A DNA stretch of 51,078 bases from Sphingomonadaceae bacterium (GTDB lineage Bacteria; Pseudomonadota; Alphaproteobacteria; Sphingomonadales; Sphingomonadaceae), in the NCBI GenBank assembly GCA_947454135.1, contig CANGJI010000014.1:1-51078 (forward strand). Reading direction: 5' to 3'. This document shows, piece after piece, positions 25,058 through 33,896 of the stretch. Position numbers and translations under genes: made by a program. Each line of letters begins with the position of its first letter. Within the stretch, counting starts at the first letter, position 1. Below the pieces are notes generated by a model. The model did not search any database. It was not told the DNA's origin and saw nothing but the letters and a program-made list of their open reading frames with translations.

Positions 25058-26563
25058 ATGGCGCAGATTACGGTGAAGGACCTGATGGCCGAAAGCGGTG
25101 TCGCTTTCGGGACCAGCGGCGCGCGGGGCACTGTCGCCGCGATGACCGACCGGGTCTGCTACGGCTATACGCGGGGCTTCCTCTCCTATCTTGCCGGTCT
25201 TGGCGAGTTCGAACCGGGCGGGCGGGTCGCCCTTGCCGGAGACTTGCGTCCCAGCACGCCGCGCATCCTTGCCGCCTGCGCCCGCGCCATCCGCGATGAG
25301 GGCGGCATTGCGGTGTTCTGCGGCTATGTGCCCACGCCCGCGCTGGCGCTCTACAGCTTTGCCGAGGGCATCCCCTGCCTGATGGTGACGGGCAGCCATA
25401 TCCCTGCCGACCGCAACGGCATCAAGTTCTACCGCCCCTCCGGCGAAGTGCTGAAGGAGGACGAGGCAGGGATGTCAGCCCAGCTGGTCACGCTTCCCGA
25501 TGCCGCTTTCACGCAGGCTGGCGCGCTCACCGAAACGGAAGCCCTGCCACTGGTCACCGATGTCGAGACCGCCTATGTCCAGCGCTACCTCGACCATTTC
25601 GGCGCAGGCTCGCTCGCCGGCAAGCGGATCGGCGTCTACCAGCATTCGGCGGTCGGACGCGACACCCTTGCGCGGATCATCCGCGAACTGGGCGCGGAGA
25701 TCGAGCTGCTAGGACGCTCCGACACTTTCATCCCGGTCGATACCGAAGCCATTCGTGACGAGGACGTCGTCCTCGCACGCGACTGGGCGGGCAGCAGCCG
25801 GTTCGATGCGATCGTCTCCACCGACGGCGATTCCGATCGCCCCCTGCTGGCGGACGAAACCGGCACGTGGATGCGCGGCGACGTGCTGGGCATCCTCTCC
25901 GCCGCTCGCGTAGGGGCGACCGCAGTCGTCACGCCGGTCAGCAGCAACACCGCGCTTGAGCTGTCCGGCCAGTTCCCGCGGTGCCGGCGCACGCGCATCG
26001 GCTCGCCCTACGTGATCGCCGCGATGCGCGCGGAGCAGGCCGCGCCATCCGACGTGGTGTGCGGATACGAGGCCAACGGGGGTTTCCTGCTCGGTTCTCA
26101 GATCGCCGGAGCGGGCGGCACGAAGACCGCCGCGCTGGAGACGCGCGATGCGGTGCTGCCGATCCTGCTCGTGCTGACGGCTCCGGGCGGAAGCGTCTCG
26201 CAGCAACTGGCCAGCCTGCCGCAGCGCTTCACCTTCAGCGACCGGCTCAAGGAATTTCCGCCCACGCTCAGCCAGCAGCTGTTCGCCATGCTGGGGGCTG
26301 GTTCGAGGGAGGAACAACTGGCGCTGCAGACCAGGCTGTTCGGCGCGTTTGCCGGTGAGGCCATCGTGATCGACGAGACCGATGGGGTGCGCGCCACGTT
26401 CAGCAGCGGCGAGATCATCCACTTGCGCGGATCAGGCAATGCGCCGGAACTGAGGTGCTACACCGAAGCCGATAGCGAGGACCGCGCCGTGGCGCTCAAC
26501 CGCGATGCCCTGGCAAGCGTGAAGGGCGCGCTTGGCCTGACGGCTACCGCAAGCCCCGGCTAG
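25058..26563 (+). CDS. Alpha-D-phosphohexomutase (phosphomannomutase-like)
   Basis: A 501-residue cytosolic mutase shifting phosphate between the C1 and C6 positions of a hexose. The phosphoserine loop is VTGSHIPADRNGIKFY (Ser113), the Mg site is DGDSDRP (residues 256-262), and the sugar-binding loop is YEANGGFLLGS in place of the more usual GE-x-SGH. The C-terminal phosphate loop reads HLRGSGNAPELRCY. That altered sugar loop is shared with a phosphomannomutase subgroup, so the substrate is uncertain. The ATG at 25058 has an upstream GGATCGAGA. The stop overlaps the convergent TadE gene by 4 bases. Confidence 0.9.
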   Translation: MAQITVKDLMAESGVAFGTSGARGTVAAMTDRVCYGYTRGFLSYLAGLGEFEPGGRVALAGDLRPSTPRILAACARAIRDEGGIAVFCGYVPTPALALYSFAEGIPCLMVTGSHIPADRNGIKFYRPSGEVLKEDEAGMSAQLVTLPDAAFTQAGALTETEALPLVTDVETAYVQRYLDHFGAGSLAGKRIGVYQHSAVGRDTLARIIRELGAEIELLGRSDTFIPVDTEAIRDEDVVLARDWAGSSRFDAIVSTDGDSDRPLLADETGTWMRGDVLGILSAARVGATAVVTPVSSNTALELSGQFPRCRRTRIGSPYVIAAMRAEQAAPSDVVCGYEANGGFLLGSQIAGAGGTKTAALETRDAVLPILLVLTAPGGSVSQQLASLPQRFTFSDRLKEFPPTLSQQLFAMLGAGSREEQLALQTRLFGAFAGEAIVIDETDGVRATFSSGEIIHLRGSGNAPELRCYTEADSEDRAVALNRDALASVKGALGLTATASPG

Positions 26564-26973
26564 CTGGGCATGTAGACGCGCCGCTTGGCGCTGATGTTGA
26601 TCGGTCCGACGGTGAAGAGAATGAGGTCGATCGAGTGCGACCAGCTCGCCTTGACCTCGATGTACTTGACCGTGGCCGAGATTGCGCCCCGCGTGATCGT
26701 CGGGGTTACCCGGCTTGGTATGAAGCCGAAGCTGCGGGCCCGGAAGCGCGCGGTAATATCAGCATCGGTCGGCGTGGGGTAGATCGTGGCATAGCGCGAG
26801 GATTCCTCGACCGCGCTGTTCATTGCGCTGCGGGCATAGAGGACCTCGCCGAACTTCAGGGCGCCTAGCAGCAGGAACAGGAAAATCGGCAGGATCAAAG
26901 CCGCTTCTACCGCCGACACGCCGCGATTGGACCGGATGATGGCCTTGCCATGCGCCAATGCCGCTCTGATCAT
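26560..26973 (-). CDS. TadE-like pseudopilin
   Basis: A 137-residue protein with a short cytoplasmic N-terminus. A TadE-type processing and hydrophobic segment follows (RGVSAVEAALILPIFLFLLLGALKFGEVLYARSAM, with Glu five residues into the segment), then a periplasmic beta-like domain. TadE proteins are minor pseudopilins of Flp/Tad pili. The start overlaps the preceding gene by 4 bases (ATGA). It is the last gene of a three-gene TadE/TadG set. Confidence 0.85.
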   Translation of the reverse strand: MIRAALAHGKAIIRSNRGVSAVEAALILPIFLFLLLGALKFGEVLYARSAMNSAVEESSRYATIYPTPTDADITARFRARSFGFIPSRVTPTITRGAISATVKYIEVKASWSHSIDLILFTVGPINISAKRRVYMPS

Positions 26974-27431
26974 TGCAGCCTGCCTGTCGAAGCGCTGGTA
27001 AAGTTCGATGCCGGCACCAGGCTGAACATCCCGAACTTGAAGATGGGCTGATAGCTGTTCGAGATGGCGACCTTCACGAAATCCTCGCGCACGTCGGTGT
27101 CGTTGGGGCATGGCCCTTGCGGATATTTCGTGCCGTCCGAATTGCACTCGGTCCACCGGGTGATGGCAAAGCTGCTCGCAGGCAAGCCGCTGTCGGCCGC
27201 GAGCTGTGTCACGATCTGGGCATCGGGAACGGGACCAATGCCGCCTGAAATGGCCATCTGGACGCCGGATATCGCGACCTGCTCGGTATAGAGGCGCTTG
27301 AACAGGCTCATGGAAAAATCCGTGAGGCCCACGAAGAACACCAGCAGGATAGGAATCACCAGCGCGGATTCGATGAGGGCAAGGCCCTGCGTGTCGCGGC
27401 AAAGGCGGCGAAGGAAGGATGGTCGCAGCAT
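26970..27431 (-). CDS. TadE/TadG-like protein
   Basis: A 153-residue protein opening with a TadE-type segment (TQGLALIESALVIPILLVFFVGLTDFSMSLF). An exported domain follows, with a Cys pair (TECNSDGTKYPQGPCPND). It is probably a minor pseudopilin or pilus-associated protein. It overlaps the upstream TadG-like gene by one base (TGATG) and the downstream TadE gene by four, so all three are translated as a unit. Confidence 0.82.
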   Translation of the reverse strand: MLRPSFLRRLCRDTQGLALIESALVIPILLVFFVGLTDFSMSLFKRLYTEQVAISGVQMAISGGIGPVPDAQIVTQLAADSGLPASSFAITRWTECNSDGTKYPQGPCPNDTDVREDFVKVAISNSYQPIFKFGMFSLVPASNFTSASTGRLQ

Positions 27432-28699
27432 CAGGCCAGCAGCCTCACCGTCTTGCCGTTGAAGGCGCCGGCGCCCGATCCGGTCGGGCAGTTGTTGGCG
27501 ACGTTCGTGTTGCCGCCCAGCGAGACGTAGCGCGCCGCGATCTGGAAGCAGGCCGTGTTCATCCCGGCGTTGCCGGTGAACTGCACCATGCTGCCCTTGG
27601 CATAGATCGCACCCTGATAGGACGAATTGCTGGTTCCCGTCAGGGTGAACGTGGTCTGGTTGTTGTAGGCCGCCGTGCGGCTCTGATACATCAGTATCCC
27701 GGCATAAGTTCCGCTCGTCGAAGCGGAAAGCTGGACCGTGGAGGTGCCGGTCGACGAGAACTTGCCCGGCGCGCTCGAATTGTTCGTGTTGATGAACACG
27801 AGCGTCACGCCCGAACCGCTGACAGACGCCTGTCCATCGACCTGAAAGTCACCGCCGTTGATGTAGTAGACGCCCGGAGACAGAGTGAGGCTGCCGCTGC
27901 TGCGGATCGAGGTGTAGCAGCCCGGTTGTATCGTCTGCGTGTAATTGTTCTTGGTCCACCATGCGCTGGCGCCTGAGCAGTTGGGCGCCGGCACCGGCAG
28001 GTTCGACAGGGGATCGGGCAGCGCGAACATCTTGTTCGCGATCGTCGCGTTCGATGTGATGCCGCTGCCCGTGCTGACCGTGCCGACCGTGTAGAGATCC
28101 GGGACATTGATGTACTGGCCCGTCGCGGTGATGCTCCCGCTGGCGCGCGAGTTGGACGCGGCGCCACAGTTCATCGAGAGCGAGGCGCTACCCGTGATGG
28201 AAAGTGCCCCGGTTGCCGACGGATCAAGCGCAACCATGCAGAAGGTGCTGCCGGAAAACGCGCTCGCGGTCGATTCCGCCTGCATTTGCACGACCTTCTG
28301 GGTGAACATGCTCATGAACGGCATTTCGTGCGAGCTGCTCAGCACCACACGCACCGCATAGGGATCATTGACGCCAGGCCCGGCGGTCGGTGTGCTCTCG
28401 ATGGTCTTGAACGTGACTGCGCCGGACAGGTTGTAGCCCACGGCCTTGCGCACGAAGGGCGAGACGTCGAGCGACGTCACGTTGCTTGAGGCAAGCTTGG
28501 CGGACGCACCCGCTTGCGCGCCGACATCGGCGGCATTGCGCAACTCGCGCTTCCACATGACCAATTGCGCGGTATCGATGCCCAAGCCGACAAATCCGAC
28601 AATAGGCACGATCGACAAGGCGGCGAGCATGATGGTGTTCGCGGATTCGTCGACCAGAGTGGTCCGGATGACGCGCAGGACACGGCGAATAGTGAGCAT
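27431..28699 (-). CDS. TadG-like exported protein
   Basis: A 422-residue protein. The N-terminal Flp-pilus-associated TadE/G segment (ANTIMLAALSIVPIVGFVGLGIDTAQLVMWKRELRNAADVGAQAG) matches TadG. A long Ser/Thr/Gly-rich C-terminal region follows (about residues 130-420), with repeating beta-helix-like strands (GVYYINGGDFQVDGQASVSGSGVTLVFIN). TadG is thought to anchor Tad pili in the envelope. No TadA, TadB, TadC, RcpA or flp gene is nearby. An AGGGAAG ribosome-binding site and a TATAAA-containing leader mark it as the first gene of its unit. Confidence 0.82.
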   Translation of the reverse strand: MLTIRRVLRVIRTTLVDESANTIMLAALSIVPIVGFVGLGIDTAQLVMWKRELRNAADVGAQAGASAKLASSNVTSLDVSPFVRKAVGYNLSGAVTFKTIESTPTAGPGVNDPYAVRVVLSSSHEMPFMSMFTQKVVQMQAESTASAFSGSTFCMVALDPSATGALSITGSASLSMNCGAASNSRASGSITATGQYINVPDLYTVGTVSTGSGITSNATIANKMFALPDPLSNLPVPAPNCSGASAWWTKNNYTQTIQPGCYTSIRSSGSLTLSPGVYYINGGDFQVDGQASVSGSGVTLVFINTNNSSAPGKFSSTGTSTVQLSASTSGTYAGILMYQSRTAAYNNQTTFTLTGTSNSSYQGAIYAKGSMVQFTGNAGMNTACFQIAARYVSLGGNTNVANNCPTGSGAGAFNGKTVRLLA

Positions 28700-28998
28700 G
28701 GCTTCCCTGTTCTTTTGGTCCCGGCGCAGCCTAACTTCGGATAGGTTTATAGATGGTTACTGCTGGGCGCCGCGACGGGGGGCTGCCGCGATGTCGTGGC
28801 GGAAAGTCAGGCGCTAGACCGGCAGGCGCTGCGCCGCCGACAGATCGCCCCGATGCCCCGGAGCGAACCGCTGATGATGGTGTGGGAACGTCGCTAAAGA
28901 AGGCTCAGACGGTTCGGACGTGGCCTGATCAGAGGGCAGCGAGACGCACGCTGGCGAGCGGTTTGGAAGCGAACCGGCGCCCCCTTGGTGCCGTCAGG
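28700..28998. other. Gap between virB11 and the TadG-like gene
   Basis: About 300 GC-rich bases with no credible gene on either strand. Near the TadG-like start the minus strand reads CTATAAACCTATCCGAAGTTAGG, holding a TATAAA box and a small CCTA-TAGG inverted repeat, which could be a separate promoter for the TadE/G set. No U-tracted terminator for the virB operon was seen. Confidence 0.4.
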
Positions 28999-30015
28999 TC
29001 ACGAGCTCGCTGAACCGTGGCGACGGTGCCAACGCACTTCGGCCACATGGCGCCGGCCAGCCTTGCGTTCGAGCTGTATCACCACATCGACGAGCGTGCT
29101 GACCTGTTGGCGCAGCGCATCGCTGTCGATCCTTGCGTGGGCCTGCAATGCCAGCGAAACGAGTTGGTCGAGCGCCCGCTCGGGGCTGTCGGCGTGAACC
29201 GTCGTCATCGATCCGGGATGGCCGGTGTTGATGGCGCGCAGGAATGTCAGCGCTTCCGGCCCCCGCAACTCCCCCAGCAGGATCCGGTCCGGGCGAAGGC
29301 GCAAGCACGCCTGCAGCAGATCGTCTGCGGTAGCCGAACTCTCGCCAAGGCGTCCGCGTACTGTCAGCAATCCCACGCTGTTGGGCTGCGACAGGGTCAA
29401 TTCCGCGCTGTCCTCAATCGCGATCAGGCGTTCGCTGTGCGGTACTTCGCGCAGCAAAGCGTTGACGAAGGTGGTTTTTCCAGTGGAGGTGCCGCCCGAG
29501 ACGAGAATGGTCTTGCGCTGCTTCACTGCTGCGGAAAGAAAGGCGACAATATTGCCGCTTGCGTGCAGCGCTTCCAGTTCCTCGTCCGGATCGCGCCGCT
29601 CGTGCAGCACGGTTTCGGCAAACATCGCCGTGCGATCAAGATCGTGCAGACTGAAATCGCGCGTCACCTGCCGCCTGAACGCCATGGCAAAGCCTGAACG
29701 GGTGGCGGGGGGAGCGACAACCTGGGCACGGGTGCCGTCCGGAAGGGACGCCGAAAGCAGTGGCTCGGCGCGGCTGATACCCTGATTTGCGGCGCGGGCC
29801 ATCTGCCGCGCCAGTTGCCACAACCATGCCTCGTCGAGACACGGCAGTTCATGGCGTTCCACGGCCCCGCCGACGCTCTCGACCCATGCTTCGCCCGGCC
29901 GGTTTACATAGACGTCGGTGGTGTCAGGCCGCTCCAGCAACGGGGCGAGCGGCGCGAGAAACATCGCCAGGTAATCGTCATGGCAAGGGGCATCAGGGGC
30001 GGGCAAGGGTGTCAT
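28999..30015 (-). CDS. virB11: Type IV secretion ATPase VirB11
   Basis: A 338-residue hexameric traffic ATPase at the inner-membrane base of a type IV secretion system. Walker A is GGTSTGKT (residues 174-181). An Asp box follows (RLIAIEDSAEL), then Walker B in RPDRILLGELRGPEAL and the His box GHPGSMTTVHAD. All catalytic parts are intact. The start ATG overlaps the virB10 stop by four bases. It is the last gene of the operon, with about 300 bases before the TadG-like gene. Confidence 0.95.
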   Translation of the reverse strand: MTPLPAPDAPCHDDYLAMFLAPLAPLLERPDTTDVYVNRPGEAWVESVGGAVERHELPCLDEAWLWQLARQMARAANQGISRAEPLLSASLPDGTRAQVVAPPATRSGFAMAFRRQVTRDFSLHDLDRTAMFAETVLHERRDPDEELEALHASGNIVAFLSAAVKQRKTILVSGGTSTGKTTFVNALLREVPHSERLIAIEDSAELTLSQPNSVGLLTVRGRLGESSATADDLLQACLRLRPDRILLGELRGPEALTFLRAINTGHPGSMTTVHADSPERALDQLVSLALQAHARIDSDALRQQVSTLVDVVIQLERKAGRRHVAEVRWHRRHGSASS

Positions 30016-31256
30016 CGGACAAGCGGCACGCCCGAGAAGTCGAGGTCTCGTGCCACGAAGACAGTGATCGCCGCACCGGCTGCGACCGAGACCCGGGGCG
30101 GCGCATCGGCGTTCGGCACGATGTTCTGGGAAAGCGTACCTGGAAGCTGGTTCCCTGCAATAATGACGCTGTTGGTGCCGCGATTGGCAAGGTTCACGCC
30201 GATCTGCATGGCAGACTGCAAGGCCGCGTTGGCAAAGCGGGCAAGGAAATGCGTATCCACTTTCCCTGCGATGCCGATGGCTCCGGTTGAATCGGCAGAT
30301 GGTGAATCCAGCCTGATCGCCACGCCATCGGGCCGGATCAGGCGGCTCCACGTTGCAAGCAGACGGCGGCGGCCTTGCTGCTGGTCGGCGCGAAACTCTC
30401 CGATCAGGCGACTGCCGCGCGGGATGAGCACCCTGCTGCCATCAAAGCTGCGCACATCGCGCGAAACGATGCCGCGGATCAGGCCGGGCCTGTCCGAGCT
30501 GGCCGGTGTCTCGAGGGTGGCCGCGACCAGTTCGCCCTGCGACACGATGGTCGAGCGATTGCGCAGGATGCTGGCGCGTACCGGGGCTGTATCTCCGGTC
30601 AGCTTGTCTTCGCCGCCTGCAGTTCCGGCCGGACCGGTAGCGTCGAAAACAATGCTGGTTCCGTTCCCTCCGGCGCCCGAGACCGAGCCAGGCAAGGGAC
30701 CGCCGGGCATCGGCACCTTGGAAAAGCCGCCCCATGCGCCAGGACTGGCCGTGCCAGCCGACCGCCGCATGGCCTGCTCGAACCGTGCCGTGGACGACTG
30801 TGCAGGAAGGGCAGGCGTGCTGGTGGCCGGGGTCGTCTGCGCAGGCGTTGCCAGAACCGGCATTGCAAAAGCCGGTGCGCCATCCTGCACTGGCGCATAG
30901 CCGTAGGGACCGAACGGGCCATAGGCACCGGATAGGTCATCGCGGTCAGCCCCTGCATCCAGCCGGGCGGCGGTTGCGCTTTCCGGCAGGACATCGGCGA
31001 TACCGCCCTGCAGCCCGGGAGGCAGCGGGGGCGCAATTGTGACCGATCCGGCATACTCGGATCGCGCCCTTGCAGGCGGCTCGGCATGCCGGCCTGCCAG
31101 CATCAGCCCCATGACCACGCCGCCAAACACCACCGCTGCGGCGCCCAGGGCCCATGTCGGCAAACCCGATGAGGCGAATGCGACCTGCGGGATCATATCG
31201 CCGGGTGCCTCGGCAAGGCTGGAATGCCCGGGGGGCTCCTTGGCAAGGTCGCTCAT
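30012..31256 (-). CDS. virB10: Type IV secretion core protein VirB10
   Basis: A 414-residue envelope-spanning protein. It has a short cytoplasmic N-terminus, one membrane helix (WALGAAAVVFGGVVMGLMLAG, about residues 34-54) and a long Pro/Ala/Gly-rich periplasmic linker (about residues 60-190). The conserved VirB10 C-domain follows (LIRGIVSRDVRSFDGSRVLIPRGSRLIGEF), ending with the outer-membrane antenna region. It links the inner-membrane ATPases to the outer-membrane pore. Both ends overlap neighbours by four bases. Confidence 0.95.
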   Translation of the reverse strand: MSDLAKEPPGHSSLAEAPGDMIPQVAFASSGLPTWALGAAAVVFGGVVMGLMLAGRHAEPPARARSEYAGSVTIAPPLPPGLQGGIADVLPESATAARLDAGADRDDLSGAYGPFGPYGYAPVQDGAPAFAMPVLATPAQTTPATSTPALPAQSSTARFEQAMRRSAGTASPGAWGGFSKVPMPGGPLPGSVSGAGGNGTSIVFDATGPAGTAGGEDKLTGDTAPVRASILRNRSTIVSQGELVAATLETPASSDRPGLIRGIVSRDVRSFDGSRVLIPRGSRLIGEFRADQQQGRRRLLATWSRLIRPDGVAIRLDSPSADSTGAIGIAGKVDTHFLARFANAALQSAMQIGVNLANRGTNSVIIAGNQLPGTLSQNIVPNADAPPRVSVAAGAAITVFVARDLDFSGVPLVR

Positions 31257-31948
31257 CGGTGCGCCTTCTGGTTCAGCCGGGAAACTTCGGCCGCAGCGCG
31301 CCCATGCCTGAGGATGTACTTGTCCCAGAGCCTGTCGACGAACCACAGATCGCCTTCCTTGCGCAAGGTGACCAAGGTCTCCCGGCGGGTCGCGTCAATC
31401 GCATAGACGGCCGGCAGTTCGACCGCCTCGTCGAACAGGAAAAAGGTCCGCTTGCCATCGTCGGAGACCGTCAGCGGGCGCGCAAGTCGGTCGCCCCGGA
31501 TGCGATAGGTCGCGGCGGGCGCAAGCGGTTCCGGCTTCTCGGGCGTTTCGGCTTCGGCGGCCGGAGCGGTCGGGTCAGTGCCGGAATAGTCGAACCGCAA
31601 CTGGAACATCGCGGCGGGATCGGCTTCGAACGTCGTGGTCAGCAGGAAACTGTAATGTCGCCCGTCGGTGAACACTTCGAGGTTGGTCGGAATGCCCGCG
31701 GCAAGCGGGCGGACGAACAGGAGATCGCCGCTCTTTGCCGCAGTTACTTCCCACGCGGCGGTGTTGCCCACAGCCATTGTCTGGATGCGCTCTTCCCGGC
31801 TGAGGATCACGGTTGTGACAAAGCCCGGCACCACCTTGAGAACCTGCACGGTGCCGGGGCGATAAGGGACGGTCTGGAGCCGGGGGTCGTCCTGCGCCCG
31901 CACCGGGAGGCTGATCAGCAGCGCGGCGATCGCGAGCAGCAGCCTCAT
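31253..31948 (-). CDS. virB9: Type IV secretion outer-membrane protein VirB9
   Basis: A 231-residue secreted protein (signal peptide ending at LPVRAQDD) with the VirB9/TrbG/CagX N-domain (VLKVVPGFVTTVILSREERIQTMAVGNTAAWEV). The C-domain (ETLVTLRKEGDLWFVDRLWDKYILRHG) normally binds the lipoprotein VirB7. No virB7 gene exists in this operon, so outer-membrane anchoring must use another partner or differ. Translationally coupled at both ends. Confidence 0.93.
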   Translation of the reverse strand: MRLLLAIAALLISLPVRAQDDPRLQTVPYRPGTVQVLKVVPGFVTTVILSREERIQTMAVGNTAAWEVTAAKSGDLLFVRPLAAGIPTNLEVFTDGRHYSFLLTTTFEADPAAMFQLRFDYSGTDPTAPAAEAETPEKPEPLAPAATYRIRGDRLARPLTVSDDGKRTFFLFDEAVELPAVYAIDATRRETLVTLRKEGDLWFVDRLWDKYILRHGRAAAEVSRLNQKAHR

Positions 31949-32676
31949 GGCGCAGGTTGCTCCACCGCCGCAACCGCAGCAGGCGCCGCCTCTGCTGGCA
32001 TGGCTTCGGGGGAAACCCGGTAGGATCGCACCTGGAATCCGAGCGGATTGACGAGCCTGTCCTCGAACGCCATCGGGCCGGATCGCACGCCATATGCTAC
32101 CGTCGCAACGAATGGGCGAGCATCGCTGCGCGAGCCATCCAAGCCGATGCGCGAAACATCGAAGCGAACAAGCGCAGCGCCTTGCCCCATCGGCGAAATG
32201 CTCTTGATGGTCGTCTCGAGGCCAACCAAACGCCCATTGCCTCCAAGGCGGCTTTTCGGCGTTTCCTGTTTCATGGCGTCGAGATAGCTGGCTCTTGCCT
32301 GCCCGTCGGACATGATGGCCACCTTGCGGTAGGCATTGGCGATGCTGATCGGATCGTAACTCTCGCGCGCAATCACATATTGCGCGAGCATCGCCTGCTG
32401 CAGGGCCTCGTCAGCGCGCAGAACATTGCCGCCATCGGGGCCACCATCGGGCGCAATCCGTTCGACATGGCCGGTGGTGCGATCGACGAGGACAGTCAGC
32501 GGAACGACAGTCTTGAGCGGCATGACCGACGCCAGCGCCACGGCTTCCAGCACGGCCACGAGCGTTGCCGCACCGGCAACGATCCAGGCCACGCGGCGCG
32601 AACGCCGTGCCGCAGCATCGCGTTCATCGGCCCAGGTGCGTGCCGTTTCAAAGTATTCCTGTCCCTGCCCCGTCAT
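31945..32676 (-). CDS. virB8: Type IV secretion inner-membrane protein VirB8
   Basis: A 243-residue bitopic protein. It has a cytoplasmic N-terminus opening GQEYFETARTWADERD, one membrane helix (about residues 29-50) and a periplasmic NTF2-like domain with VPLTVLVDRTTGHVE and the conserved YVIARESYDPISIANAYRKVAIMS. A Pro/Ala-rich tail (about residues 224-243) is longer than usual. VirB8 is an assembly factor that contacts VirB10. Four-base overlaps at both ends. Confidence 0.93.
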   Translation of the reverse strand: MTGQGQEYFETARTWADERDAAARRSRRVAWIVAGAATLVAVLEAVALASVMPLKTVVPLTVLVDRTTGHVERIAPDGGPDGGNVLRADEALQQAMLAQYVIARESYDPISIANAYRKVAIMSDGQARASYLDAMKQETPKSRLGGNGRLVGLETTIKSISPMGQGAALVRFDVSRIGLDGSRSDARPFVATVAYGVRSGPMAFEDRLVNPLGFQVRSYRVSPEAMPAEAAPAAVAAVEQPAP

Positions 32677-33896
32677 GCCTTCCCTCCCCGAGCTGTAGCC
32701 GCGCCCCGGTCAAGGCCCAGTTCTGTCCGTTTGGCCCGGTCGGTCGGTGCAGCATGCCGTCGGGCCCCGCCTTCGACCGCTAGTGCGGCCTGCAATATCG
32801 TTGTGCGATGGGCTGCAACGGACGGCCCTTCGTGGAGAGTGCGCGATCTGGCCTCAAGGGCCTGGACGATACCCGCCGTGCGCTGCTGGGTGGCGATCAG
32901 GCCCGGTGCGGCAGGCTGGGACAGCTGACGCATGGGCAGGGGCTCGCCATCTCCAGCACGGCTCCCTCCGCTGGCATCGCCCCGGCCCATTGGCCGTTCA
33001 GGTGACAGCGACCAGCGGCCAACCTCCACTAGCCCGCCCGCCAGCCGCTGCGCTGCAGCCGTCAGCGCCAGCGTCACCAGCGCGAAAGTCCAGACAATCA
33101 CGTTCAGGCCCGCAATCTCGACAGTATCGTTCTGCAAGGCTTCACGGACAAGCGCTTCGAGAACCTGCAGTTCAAGCGACAGGGACAGCGGGATGACCAG
33201 AGTGGCAAGGGCGGACCCGAGCAGCGTGCGCAGCCAGCCCGTGAACACACCCGAGGTCGAACGCAGCAGCGACGCAACAATCGCAAGCGGGCCAAGTGCC
33301 AGCATCAAGGCCAGCACAAGCCGCGCCGCAATCCACGAGCCTGCGCCAATCACGACAAGGAGATCGGCGGCTTCCAGGCGCGTGGAAGACGCTTCGACAG
33401 GAGCTTGTGCGAGCTGCGACGGCACTTGTCCCGAACCTGCCTGCCCGTTCGCATCAGCAGCGGGAGCAGCGTCGGTGTTTTCGGTTTTCGGCGGGGTACG
33501 GATCGCATCGTACGCGTTCTGCAAACGTCGGGACAAGCCCGAGGCATCGATACCTGCTGCCGGGAACAGCTTCGCCGCAATCTCGGCAGGCCCCTGCGTC
33601 GCCGCCTGATAGACCAGCTTGTTGTAGCTCTGCCAGTTGGTCGACAGCGCGATGACGAAACCCATCTGGAACAGCAGCCGCACGATCTCCGGCGGCGTTG
33701 CCGCACCAGCCATCAGGCGGTAGCCCAACCGCACGAGAGCCAGCGTCAGCAAACCTGTCAGCACGGCGGAGAACGTGCCGCTTCCGGCAAGGCCTCGCCA
33801 GCCGTCGGTGCCCAGCAGGCCGGCCTGACAATCCATCACACTGATCAGACTTTGCACCAGTGCGTCCGGAACCGTGCTCCCGCATTGCCCGCTCAT
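32673..33896 (-). CDS. virB6: Type IV secretion polytopic protein VirB6
   Basis: A 407-residue protein. An exported N-terminal stretch with two Cys residues is followed by about five to six membrane segments, split by a large periplasmic loop (about residues 115-185, Ala/Pro-rich). A hydrophilic C-terminal tail covers roughly the last 110 residues. This is the VirB6/TrbL layout, an inner-membrane part of the translocation channel. The start at 33896 makes a four-base overlap with virB4. Sequence conservation in this family is low, so the call leans partly on topology and position. Confidence 0.88.
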   Translation of the reverse strand: MSGQCGSTVPDALVQSLISVMDCQAGLLGTDGWRGLAGSGTFSAVLTGLLTLALVRLGYRLMAGAATPPEIVRLLFQMGFVIALSTNWQSYNKLVYQAATQGPAEIAAKLFPAAGIDASGLSRRLQNAYDAIRTPPKTENTDAAPAADANGQAGSGQVPSQLAQAPVEASSTRLEAADLLVVIGAGSWIAARLVLALMLALGPLAIVASLLRSTSGVFTGWLRTLLGSALATLVIPLSLSLELQVLEALVREALQNDTVEIAGLNVIVWTFALVTLALTAAAQRLAGGLVEVGRWSLSPERPMGRGDASGGSRAGDGEPLPMRQLSQPAAPGLIATQQRTAGIVQALEARSRTLHEGPSVAAHRTTILQAALAVEGGARRHAAPTDRAKRTELGLDRGAATARGGKA

